A stretch of 64,000 nt of DNA. Origin: Leptolyngbya boryana PCC 6306. Lineage in GTDB: Bacteria > Cyanobacteriota > Cyanobacteriia > Leptolyngbyales > Leptolyngbyaceae. Positions within the stretch are counted from its first letter, which is position 1, and each line of letters opens with the position of its first letter. The notes beneath the pieces are model-generated. The model saw nothing but the letters and a program-made list of their open reading frames with translations. It was not told the DNA's origin and did no database searches. Positions 56,705-64,000 of this stretch are shown here, piece after piece. The stretch spans positions 3,738,577 through 3,802,576 of the forward strand of contig NZ_KB731324.1 in assembly GCF_000353285.1 (NCBI RefSeq), written 5' to 3'. A program made the translations under genes and the position numbers.

Positions 56705-57325
56705 TTAAGTCGCAACCTGAACTCGATCGCTCACCTCATCGCGCTGAATCAAAGGCTTAATCTTAGCAAGATCGACATAGCGATCGGCAATATTGACCAA
56801 ACTATCGCTCGTCATCGACTGCAAACTCACAACTTCAACCTGCACACCCCGATACGAGACACTATTCACAACATAGGTTAGATCTCCATCTCCACTGAGC
56901 AAAACCATTGTGTTGCAGTACTGCGCCAATTCCAGCATATCGACTGCGATTTCAACATCTAAATTGGCATGTTTCGATCCATCTGGGTGTTGAATCAAGT
57001 CTTTCGTCACCACTCGATACCCATGGCGACGCATCCACAACAGAAAGCCTTGCTGCTTCTCATTCCCCGGATCGACTCCCGTGTAAAAATAAGCGCGTAA
57101 CAGCCTTCTCCCGCCTGCTAGATATTTCAATAACTTCGAGTAATCGATCTCTAATCCAAGCTGCATTGCAGCATAAAAAAGATTCGAGCCATCAATAAAA
57201 ATTCCAACCCGATCGCTGCTGAGCGAATCCTTTGAACCAGACGGCGAGAATAAATCGCCTGAGTCGTAACCATCTTCCGGTTTGGGTGAAGATGCCCGAC
57301 GGTTTGCACGTGGCACAAGTTGCAT
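56705..57325 (-). CDS. NYN-domain (LabA/DUF88-like) protein
   Basis: A 206-residue PIN-like NYN-domain protein, a fold of metal-dependent RNases. The acidic motifs are intact: VGIFIDGSNLFYAA, the Asp in LDVEIAVDMLELA, and LLSGDGDLTYVVNS. The first 40 residues are a polar, disordered leader. The cyanobacterial founder LabA affects circadian gene expression. It has a paralogue, divergent and 800 bases away, at 58128-58754. Confidence 0.9.
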   Translation of the reverse strand: MQLVPRANRRASSPKPEDGYDSGDLFSPSGSKDSLSSDRVGIFIDGSNLFYAAMQLGLEIDYSKLLKYLAGGRRLLRAYFYTGVDPGNEKQQGFLLWMRRHGYRVVTKDLIQHPDGSKHANLDVEIAVDMLELAQYCNTMVLLSGDGDLTYVVNSVSYRGVQVEVVSLQSMTSDSLVNIADRYVDLAKIKPLIQRDEVSDRVQVAT

Positions 57326-57712
57326 AAAAATTATGGTGAATTGTATAAACTAAGCTCGAATTCCAGCTTCCATATCACAATCAGTTTCGGTGAGGAGCGT
57401 GGGGTATTTTGGCTTCGACCTAGCCAGTGTGCGAATCAGGAGCAATACCCTACGCTGCGTCACCTGCTGAAAAATTCAAGACTATCTTTAGGTTTTACCG
57501 TGCTTTCCAAGATTGCAGGAGATTATGAAGGCACGAAACACGATTCGTTACATTTATTCTTCTTAGTTCAGAAATAAACCAAATGTGAAGAGTAAGCGAG
57601 TTTTGCAAAATTCTTTATAATGTTTTAAGATTCAAATGTCATGGATAAAAAAGGCTTCAATTCTATAAGAGAGCCTCCAAACCTAGTTGCTCGGAGGTAG
57701 ATCAGATGGAAC

Positions 57713-57895
57713 ATGGATGCCCCTTTGGCAGAAATAACAAGACGGTTTCAGGCGAATCAGGCGACGGTATTATTCGCGATGCAGAACGGTACGATCGCGG
57801 TGGAGCAAAGCAGCAAGTGCGTGACTATCAGCGAAAGCGCGATCGCAGCACAATTAAACTTCGACCCTAAAAAATTAATTTATTGCAGAATGTAA
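57713..57895 (+). CDS. Possible 60-residue protein
   Basis: A frame of 60 residues from ATG 57713 in the 802-base gap between the two NYN genes. The composition is protein-like (LAEITRRFQANQATVLFAMQ, then ITSES-like and LNFDPKKLIYCRM), with a HIP1 site read in frame as AIA. A GGAGG lies at 57693-57697 but is spaced better for ATG 57706, which opens a different 54-residue frame. Only one can be real. The rest of the gap shows nothing else coding; a 9-base hairpin occurs at 58075-58096. Confidence 0.35.
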   Translation: MDAPLAEITRRFQANQATVLFAMQNGTIAVEQSSKCVTISESAIAAQLNFDPKKLIYCRM

Positions 57896-58074
57896 AGCAG
57901 TTTTCTTAAACTTTCTAACAAACTGCGGCGGAATTTGCGACGAAACATGATGCTCTGAATACGAATACTATTAGGGTTCCAAATCGGTCTCCTAGCAAAA
58001 CCCAAGCTTTCTGAACTCTAAGTGCCGCCGGCATCTGCCTGGGCAAGTCCTTTGATATGAACAGCTCACCTGAT

Positions 58075-58096
58075 GCAAAATAATGTCTTATTTTGC
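58075..58096 (+). other. Hairpin upstream of the second NYN gene
   Basis: GCAAAATAA (58075-58083) pairs with TTATTTTGC (58088-58096) around a 4-base loop, 32 bases ahead of the start. No T tract follows. It may affect mRNA stability or translation. Confidence 0.4.
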
Positions 58097-58127
58097 CTTA
58101 GGGGAAATTATCTGCTGAACGCGATTC

Positions 58128-58754
58128 ATGATCCAGTTAGTACGAGAACCGGACGGTGTGGAATCATCCCTTCCCCAAGCCCCGGAAAATTCCTCTGAAC
58201 AGTTACCGCTACTTTTTCCTGAAGAATTCGACGAAACAGATGCCCCAATCCATTTGCATCGAGGTCGATTGATGCTGTTTATTGATGGTGCAAATTTATT
58301 CTATGCAGCATCACAAATGGGAGTTGAAATTGATTATGCAAAATTGTTGAACTATCTTCAGCAGCAAAGTACTTTAATCTATGCGTTTTTCTATACGGGG
58401 GTTGATCCGAGCAATCTCCGCCAACATGCATTTCTCACTTGGATGCGGCGAAATGGCTACCGTGTGGTGACGAAAGATGTTGTTCTAAATCCATCAGGGT
58501 CGAAGCGCGTCAGTAGTATGAATGTTGAGATTGCGGTCGATATGATGCGCTTTGCACAGGATTGCGATACGGAGATCTTGATCAGTGGTGATGGAGATTT
58601 AGCCTATGCGGTGAATGCTGTTTCGCATGTAGGGACAAAGGTTGAAGTGATTTCTTTGCGATCGATGACGCACGATCGCTTAGTAGCGGTTGCAGATAAC
58701 TTTATTGATATCCTTAGCCTTCGTGATGCGATTCAGAAGTCTCCAAGATCTTAG
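58128..58754 (+). CDS. NYN-domain (LabA/DUF88-like) protein, paralogue
   Basis: A 208-residue NYN-domain protein with all acidic motifs: LMLFIDGANLFYAAS, MNVEIAVDMMRFA and LISGDGDLAYAVN. It shares most core residues with the protein at 56705-57325 (YFYTGVDP and WMRRHGYRVVTKD blocks). The N-terminal 40 residues are acidic and disordered. Its 3' end overlaps the convergent dynamin-like gene by 41 bases. A metal-dependent RNase acting in a regulated way is likely. Confidence 0.9.
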   Translation: MIQLVREPDGVESSLPQAPENSSEQLPLLFPEEFDETDAPIHLHRGRLMLFIDGANLFYAASQMGVEIDYAKLLNYLQQQSTLIYAFFYTGVDPSNLRQHAFLTWMRRNGYRVVTKDVVLNPSGSKRVSSMNVEIAVDMMRFAQDCDTEILISGDGDLAYAVNAVSHVGTKVEVISLRSMTHDRLVAVADNFIDILSLRDAIQKSPRS

Positions 58755-60309
58755 CGAATTGCGATCGCAACAGTTGCAACTGATGATGTCTTGGGATTTC
58801 AGATGCACTGGGTTTGAGTTCAAACTGCAAGATAGGGGTTGCGGATTGTTCGTATTGGTCGATCGCGGCTAAATTTAACTGACTAAAATGCGTGAAATAG
58901 GTTTGGATGAGTTCTTGATAGGCTTCTAATGAGTGCTGCGGATTAGGTCTTTTCATCGGTTGATCATCGAATAAAAATGAGGCACTTTCTCGCATTACAG
59001 AGGCGATCTTCCGACCAAATAGCAAATCGAGAGTGGAAGAGTCGTCACCCGATTCCTGGATCTCAACGAGTTCTTGCTTGATCGGTGGAAATGTGAGGAC
59101 AAGTTGTTTTGGGCGAGGTTGATCAAAGAATTCGCAAGCTTGATGTACCCATTTCACGAGTTCTTGCTGGTAGTCGATCGCGCTTCGCTTAAAGGCTCCA
59201 GTTTCCCAGCTTCTAAAAGTTTGAGTCTGCAAGGCGAGGCCTGCTTCGAGCTGGTATCGCGAGAGCAGTCGATCGAGAGTTAACCAATCGCGGAATTCTT
59301 GTAAGCTCGATTCAAAGCCTTTTTGAATCAATCCTTGTGCTTTTTGCTGAATTTGAAATCGTTGATTGAGCGTTTCTGTTTCAGTACGAATTTCTGATTC
59401 TAGATCGCTAATTTTCTGCTGGAGTTGTTGTTTGATTTGAACCGTGATCGCTTGAATTCGTGCCGTCTGAGTGGTGCGTGAATTTTGGAAATGAGCGGCG
59501 ATCGTTTGTAATGCAGATTCAAAAATCGGCAATCCTGATGCTTGTGCGGCAGAACTTTCACCTTTCAACCGAGCGCGTAGCGCTGGGAGTGCATCGACTC
59601 GATAGAGATTACTGATTCCGGGCGGTAAGTGCGATCGAAAACTTTCTGCGACAAATCTGAGGCGAGAGTAAACTTGCTTTTGATCGTCAGGATCGAGCAG
59701 ATTTAGGAAATTGACGACGAAAATCACGGTTGTAATACCGCGATCGAGTAACCAATCTCGAAGCTGTTCTCGCTCTCCTAATGTCATTAGCTTCCGACCA
59801 TCGAGCACTTGAATGATCACATCTGTGCTCAGGAGTTGATTTTTGACTAAAGTATCTTGAGCTTCGCGATCGTCGGTTCCAGGTAGATCAATGAATTCAA
59901 TCCCAGTTTTGAGAAAAGGATGGGGACAGAATACTTCAACAGATTTGACATCTTCGCGCATCCGCCGATCGTTATCTAAAATGGCAAACTGCTTGAGAAG
60001 GTCAGTTCCGGTTTCGGTAATCGTGCGATCGTCGTTAAATTGAATCGTGGTTTGTAGCGTCTCACCGTATTGGACTCGAATTGCTGCGCCTGTGGTTGGA
60101 ATCAGGTCAATTGGTAAAGCGCGTTCACCCAAGATTGCGTTCAATAAAGTAGATTTGCCGTAATTGAAGGGGGCGAAGACGGCGATTCGGAGATTGTCGG
60201 AGTCGCGTTGACAGATGAGTTCTAGGTCTTGTCGAATGGAATGGTTAGGGGGAAGTTCGAGTGTGCCGATCGCGGATTTGATAATTTCAATTTGTGATTC
60301 TATTGACAT
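58714..60309 (-). CDS. Dynamin-like GTPase A
   Basis: A 531-residue dynamin-family GTPase. The G1 P-loop is APFNYGKSTLLN, the switch II/G3 is IDLPGTDDREA, and the G4 region is VVNFLNLLDPDD, where the usual NKxD is not conserved. Residues about 280-350 form a coiled coil (IQAITVQIKQQLQQKISDLES). There is no clear transmembrane helix. ATG 60309 is chosen over a GTG three codons upstream. The neighbouring gene is a second, longer dynamin-like GTPase, 168 bases upstream. Such proteins bend or fuse membranes, often as heteromeric pairs. Confidence 0.85.
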   Translation of the reverse strand: MSIESQIEIIKSAIGTLELPPNHSIRQDLELICQRDSDNLRIAVFAPFNYGKSTLLNAILGERALPIDLIPTTGAAIRVQYGETLQTTIQFNDDRTITETGTDLLKQFAILDNDRRMREDVKSVEVFCPHPFLKTGIEFIDLPGTDDREAQDTLVKNQLLSTDVIIQVLDGRKLMTLGEREQLRDWLLDRGITTVIFVVNFLNLLDPDDQKQVYSRLRFVAESFRSHLPPGISNLYRVDALPALRARLKGESSAAQASGLPIFESALQTIAAHFQNSRTTQTARIQAITVQIKQQLQQKISDLESEIRTETETLNQRFQIQQKAQGLIQKGFESSLQEFRDWLTLDRLLSRYQLEAGLALQTQTFRSWETGAFKRSAIDYQQELVKWVHQACEFFDQPRPKQLVLTFPPIKQELVEIQESGDDSSTLDLLFGRKIASVMRESASFLFDDQPMKRPNPQHSLEAYQELIQTYFTHFSQLNLAAIDQYEQSATPILQFELKPSASEIPRHHQLQLLRSQFAKILETSESHHEG

Positions 60310-60476
60310 ATCTATCACTCAATCGATTTCTCTGAGTTTTAGAGTTGATTCCCCTAAAGTTAGGGGCAGAGTTGATTCTGCGGAGAAAAGCGATTCTATA
60401 TTCTGTGTTCGATTTCGACCGCGCTCAATACGTGAGGATTCTAAAACTAGAACGCTGAGCGCAGTCGAAACTTTCT

Positions 60477-62528
60477 CTATCCCAACAACGATCGATAAAT
60501 TGATTCCACCCGATCGCAGTGTTGATCAATCTGTGATCGTACCTTCATCAATCGATCGACTTCCACATCTCGATCAATCTGTCGTGATTCTTTCTGACGC
60601 ACCAAATTATCCAGCTCGGATTTTCTCGATTGGATATCATCGTCAATCCGTTGAATAATTCCGTCCTCATACGCCTCGAAACATTCCTGCACTGAATGAT
60701 AAATCGGCTGCCATTGCTCCTGAGCAACGCTCGGTAAATGATGCACTAATTCTTTTTTCACTGCTTTTGCAAACCGTTGGCGTGCATCATCGGCTTGAAA
60801 TGCTCCGATCGCAAGACCCGCAAGCAAGACTCCAAATGGGCCTAAAATCGAGCCAAACAAAAACGCAACGCCAACCGTCGCCACTAAATTCAGCGTCACG
60901 GTTCCAAAATCAAATCCACTAATCGCTAGTGCTGCTCCTGCCAAATTTCCGCGCGACAACGAGAACAATCCCATCGCCCATTTTGCCCAACTGGGTGCGC
61001 TCTCTTCTTTCTCACTAGAGTGCAATCGAGCTTGAATCCCAGTCATCTTTTCACTAATTTGTGCTGTCACTTCGCTGTAGCTTGCTCCGTGTTGTTCAGC
61101 GCGCTGAGACAATTCAGAGAATGCAGCTTTCAGTTCTTGATCTGCTGTTAATGCCCAAGCTGCACACTTATCATTCAGATACTGCTGAAAACCTTGCTGA
61201 GACTTGGCATTAAAGCGCTCTCGCTTCGACTCACTAAAGAAATCAAAAAACTGCAGCTCATTCGGCTGATATTTGAGAAAATCCTGTTCAAAGGTCGCTT
61301 CCATGCCCATGAGATACGTCCGAAACGAATCCGCGATCGCTCGTGCCTTTTTATCTTCTAACTGGCGAATCTCATCTCGAAAGCGATCGCGAATCTCTGA
61401 AAGCTTCTGAAACTCCGGTTCTACCGAATCAATGCGTTGCTTCAATTCTTGAAGATCTTGGTCTAATAACGGAATCCGCAAGTCGATTGATTCTTGCACT
61501 CGATGCTGAGCTTGCCGCGCCAAAGTTCTTGCTTTTCTCATCTCAGAAACAGCCCGTTCCTGCGTCAAGAACGTATTCAACGCTGCGAGAAATTCAGGGA
61601 ATCCAGTGCCATCTAGATTGGCATCCGGATTTTTGATGCGTCGTCTCAATGCTTGAATTGCAGAGATTTCAAACAGCCGCTCATCATAGAGATCGTAACC
61701 ATCAATGTTGCAATACTCGGCTAAGTTCGATCGAAAAACTCGTCTCAATTTCGATTCAGCCTGCGCCAACTCTTCAGCATCATCTGGATCAATCAAACTC
61801 TCTTTCACCTGATCCCAAGCATTGATCAAGAAGAAGACAGACAAGCCGCGATCTTTAATGTAATTCTCTAGATATCGACGTTCTCCAAGGGTGCAAGGCT
61901 GCGTCGATCGCATCACAAACAAAATCGCATGACAGTTGTGAATGTAGCCGAGTGAAAGTTCATTGCGCGCTTCAGTATCATTCAATCCGGGGCTATCAAC
62001 AATTTCAACGCCTTTCTCAAGTAGCGCTAACGGATACTCAACAACTGCGTGACTAATATCTGGAAACGCTTGCTGATTGTTTTGTTCTAATGTTTTTGCC
62101 TCTTCTGGAGCGATCGTATATTGCTCCTTAAACGTTCTGAAATCGGTTTGCAACGGCGACTTACCATCATTAAAATGAATCGTCACGCGCTTTTCAGTCC
62201 CGTATTTCAGCACGGTTAGCAAAGCTGTGCAAGGATTCACATCGCTAGGCAATAAGTTCTCACCCAGTAACGCATTGAGAAACGTACTTTTCCCACGTTT
62301 CATATCCCCAAGGACTAACAGGCGAAATACACCTGCTTTCAGAATCTCCCCTGCATTTGTCAAATCTTCGATCTCGCGTTCTAGCCCTAACTGACCAGAC
62401 GCGCCTGCACTTTCAGTCTCAACCTGGCGCAAAGTGGTCGAGATCGCGCTGATCTCATCTGCCATCGCAGCTCGATTCTGCGCCACTCGATCGAGATCGT
62501 CGAGAAAATTCGTTGTTTCAATTCGCAT
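60477..62528 (-). CDS. Dynamin-like GTPase B, membrane-inserting
   Basis: A 683-residue dynamin-family protein. G1 is LGDMKRGKSTFLNALLG, G3 is VDSPGLNDTEARN and G4 is FLINAWDQVK, so all three motifs fit better than in GTPase A. Coiled-coil stalk segments flank a double hydrophobic hairpin near residues 530-600 (LVATVGVAFLFGSILGPFGVLLAGLAIGAF region) that could insert in the membrane as the paddle does in BDLP. ATG 62528 overlaps the stop of the small upstream gene by one base. The gap to GTPase A holds nothing coding. Confidence 0.88.
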   Translation of the reverse strand: MRIETTNFLDDLDRVAQNRAAMADEISAISTTLRQVETESAGASGQLGLEREIEDLTNAGEILKAGVFRLLVLGDMKRGKSTFLNALLGENLLPSDVNPCTALLTVLKYGTEKRVTIHFNDGKSPLQTDFRTFKEQYTIAPEEAKTLEQNNQQAFPDISHAVVEYPLALLEKGVEIVDSPGLNDTEARNELSLGYIHNCHAILFVMRSTQPCTLGERRYLENYIKDRGLSVFFLINAWDQVKESLIDPDDAEELAQAESKLRRVFRSNLAEYCNIDGYDLYDERLFEISAIQALRRRIKNPDANLDGTGFPEFLAALNTFLTQERAVSEMRKARTLARQAQHRVQESIDLRIPLLDQDLQELKQRIDSVEPEFQKLSEIRDRFRDEIRQLEDKKARAIADSFRTYLMGMEATFEQDFLKYQPNELQFFDFFSESKRERFNAKSQQGFQQYLNDKCAAWALTADQELKAAFSELSQRAEQHGASYSEVTAQISEKMTGIQARLHSSEKEESAPSWAKWAMGLFSLSRGNLAGAALAISGFDFGTVTLNLVATVGVAFLFGSILGPFGVLLAGLAIGAFQADDARQRFAKAVKKELVHHLPSVAQEQWQPIYHSVQECFEAYEDGIIQRIDDDIQSRKSELDNLVRQKESRQIDRDVEVDRLMKVRSQIDQHCDRVESIYRSLLG

Positions 62529-62845
62529 TAGAACTTTTGCCCTTCGATAAAAACTTTGTAGAGCGCAAACGCGATCGCAACCACAATGAAGATAGTCGCC
62601 AAAGCACTTGCAATCCGAATCGCTGCAATCACGCCGATGACGATGCCAACAAAACTGGCAATCTTAATCGCATTGCGTTTCCAGCGCTGAAATCGCGTTT
62701 CTGGGGGCTGATGTTTAACGGTTTTATGGAATGGGGGCTGGTTCACTTCTGCTTCAAGTTCGCGCAGTCGCATCGCTAGCTCGCGTTCTTCAAGCTCTTT
62801 TTCACGCCGACGCAACTCTTCTTCTCTCGAATTGGCAGAACTCAT
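62528..62845 (-). CDS. Small coiled-coil membrane protein
   Basis: A 105-residue protein. The first 40 residues are a charged coiled coil (REEELRRREKELEERELAMR), then a basic linker, and two hydrophobic helices close the protein (ASFVGIVIGVIAAIRIASALATIFIVVAIAFALYKV, about 62-98). The start ATG 62845 has no strong binding site. It lies 70 bases after the Vipp1/PspA-like gene and overlaps the larger dynamin by one base, so co-translation with it is likely. It may anchor the GTPase at a membrane. Confidence 0.7.
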   Translation of the reverse strand: MSSANSREEELRRREKELEERELAMRLRELEAEVNQPPFHKTVKHQPPETRFQRWKRNAIKIASFVGIVIGVIAAIRIASALATIFIVVAIAFALYKVFIEGQKF

Positions 62846-62915
62846 GATCAGGATCGATTAACGTATGCCTCTTTAGCATTCCCACGATCGCAGATCTCTA
62901 AATCGACCTAAATTC

Positions 62916-63647
62916 TTACATTGACCGCCGAATCTCTGAGCGCAATTTCTCTAACTCCGGATCAACCGGCTGGCTCTGCGGCAATGCCCCCTGATTGATC
63001 TGACCTTTCATTGCGGCGAGTTCAGCATCGATTTCGTCACCTTGACCTAATGCCTCAAACCGCTTCTCCAAGCTATCTCCACTTAATTCTGCCATTGCTT
63101 CCGATCGCGCTTCAAGCTGCAAGACTTTATCTTCCATGCGCTCAAACGCATTCATGGCGCTACCCGTTCCGACTCGATTTAGCATTTCATTTAATTGCTC
63201 AGACGCTTTTGCCGATCGCGCGCGCGCAATGTACATATCTTTCTTCGTCTTCGCTTCTGAAATCTTGCTCTCAAGCTTCATCATGTTCTGCTTCAGCTGA
63301 GTGACGATCGCACCTTGCTGGCTTAGCTGCGCTTCCATCGCACTTGCCGTTTCTACGTAGCTTTTTCGTCGCGCTAATGCTTCTCTTGCCAGATTCTCAT
63401 CGCCTTTTTGCAGCGCTAACTGGGCGCGACGATACCATTCCTCTGAATTCGTTCGGGCTTGAGACGCTTGGCGTTCAGTGCGTTTTTGAGTCGCGATCGC
63501 TTGTGCGACAGCTTGGCGAAGCTGAATCAGGTCATTCTGCATGTCCAAAACGGTCTGCTCCAGAATTTTCTCTGGATCTTCCATTTTGCCAACCAGGTCA
63601 TTTAAATTTGCACGAATCACGCGCCAAATTCGGTCAAACAATCCCAT
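62916..63647 (-). CDS. PspA/IM30 family protein, Vipp1-like
   Basis: A 243-residue member of the ESCRT-III superfamily that forms rings and rods on membranes; Vipp1 supports thylakoids and PspA the stressed cell membrane. The N-terminal amphipathic helix MGLFDRIWRVIRANLNDLV is followed by a long coiled coil with family blocks EDPEKILEQTVLDMQ, ENLAREALARRKS and KISEAKTKKDMYIARA. After ELAAMKGQI comes a short linker (ALPQSQPVD) and a final helix (PELEKLRSEIRRSM), a shortened version of the Vipp1 tail absent from E. coli PspA (222). It is the first gene of the dynamin-containing run. Confidence 0.93.
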   Translation of the reverse strand: MGLFDRIWRVIRANLNDLVGKMEDPEKILEQTVLDMQNDLIQLRQAVAQAIATQKRTERQASQARTNSEEWYRRAQLALQKGDENLAREALARRKSYVETASAMEAQLSQQGAIVTQLKQNMMKLESKISEAKTKKDMYIARARSAKASEQLNEMLNRVGTGSAMNAFERMEDKVLQLEARSEAMAELSGDSLEKRFEALGQGDEIDAELAAMKGQINQGALPQSQPVDPELEKLRSEIRRSM

Positions 63648-63734
63648 AGCAGCATCTCCGCAGAATGATGAAGGGGTAAACCCCTCTTTTCACTTCACTC
63701 AATCCTACCGCACGTTACCGAGCCGTGGCTCTTC

Positions 63735-64000
63735 TTAGGGTTTGACTTCTGCTGCAAGACCAAGATTTTTCAGTTCTTGAGCTTTACGTTGTGCTTCAGC
63801 CTGGTCGCCGAATGCTGCAAGCTGAATCTTGCCATCAGGACGGACAAACGCATCCGGGACAACTTGACGAGCTGCGGCTAAAGATTGATCACCTGTGAAT
63901 GGAGCCTCAACTTTATATTGATAGGCGTTATTTTCAGGAGCAGTCGTTGCGGGCGATTTGCTGACGCTGACGGATGGCAATAGCACTGAGGAGCCTGCTG
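63735..64000 (-). CDS. SPOR-domain protein, 5' end outside the window
   Basis: The last 88 residues of a longer protein; the frame is open to the right edge, with an internal GTG at 63986. Residues read as a SPOR domain, a fold that binds denuded peptidoglycan: YQYKVEAPFTGDQSLAAAR, VRPDGKIQLAAFGDQAEAQRKAQELKNLGL. The preceding VSVSKSPATTAPENN is a Ser/Pro/Thr-rich linker. It probably acts at the cell wall or septum. It ends 88 bases upstream of the Vipp1-like start in the same direction. Confidence 0.75.
   Translation of the reverse strand, partial: AGSSVLLPSVSVSKSPATTAPENNAYQYKVEAPFTGDQSLAAARQVVPDAFVRPDGKIQLAAFGDQAEAQRKAQELKNLGLAAEVKP

Noticed and set aside
57320-57577. An 85-codon plus-strand frame beginning just inside the first NYN gene
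   Set aside because: It starts with TTG, overlaps the start region of the NYN gene, and shows no ribosome binding site or recognisable domain.
60215-60658. Plus-strand frame of 147 codons between the two dynamin genes
   Set aside because: Most of it is antisense to the two GTPase genes and its composition (many Ser and Arg) is typical of a shadow frame.

Overview
The window is chromosomal DNA of a cyanobacterium. The evidence is the very frequent HIP1 octamer GCGATCGC in genes on both strands, a Cph1-type phytochrome with an Rcp1-type response regulator, a ferredoxin-dependent sulfite reductase, a Vipp1/PspA protein, DUF3370 and LabA-like NYN proteins, and an rRNA spacer with the cyanobacterial D1-D1', box B and box A elements. 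The genus cannot be fixed from the sequence; a filamentous Leptolyngbya-like organism is a guess.

Layout. 1-605: signal peptidase I. 750-10746: an accessory cluster in two converging arms. The left arm (+) carries an ABC exporter, a nucleotidyltransferase-fold protein, a TPR glycosyltransferase, a GT2 enzyme and a short epimerase. The right arm (-) carries a PqqD-like chaperone, a degenerate nucleotidyltransferase-fold protein, an HPr-kinase-like protein, an FkbM methyltransferase and a second GT2. The content suggests production and export of a modified, probably glycosylated, peptide or envelope product, but no precursor is certain. 11086-13264: an SMP-30 lactonase-like protein and two exported proteins. 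13333-18683: a phytochrome signalling cassette. 18768-24316: thiL, a 38-residue membrane protein not previously listed by length-based gene calling, a flavoprotein, recA, and xseA-xseB. 24313-33930: mixed genes including a Vat-like acetyltransferase, a NurA nuclease, a NanE-GNAT fusion, stress proteins, and an AlkA-like glycosylase. 34000-39477: sulfite reductase, a low-molecular-weight phosphatase, a MORN-repeat protein, DUF3370 and PlsC.

39527-44864 is a complete rRNA operon: promoter, 16S, tRNA-Ile, tRNA-Ala, 23S, 5S, and a strong terminator. 44982-50115 holds conserved proteins, a BaiN-type flavoprotein and a PmbA/TldD-family protein. 50211-52893 is a two-gene operon pairing an MprF-like aminoacyl-phosphatidylglycerol synthase with a membrane-anchored esterase. 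It is divergent from a GH76-CBM protein and a Kir-type channel. 56705-58754 holds two divergent NYN-domain paralogues.

The right end, 58714-63647 (-), reads Vipp1/PspA-like protein, small coiled-coil membrane protein, and two different dynamin-like GTPases. The small protein and the larger GTPase overlap by one base. An ESCRT-III-family protein next to two bacterial dynamins looks like a dedicated membrane-remodelling locus and is the strongest candidate here for an undescribed system. Several intrinsic terminators sit inside or directly against the 3' end of the convergent neighbour (recA, the 29.5-kb gene, sir), and a 77-bp MITE-like element with a possible target duplication lies at 28 kb.
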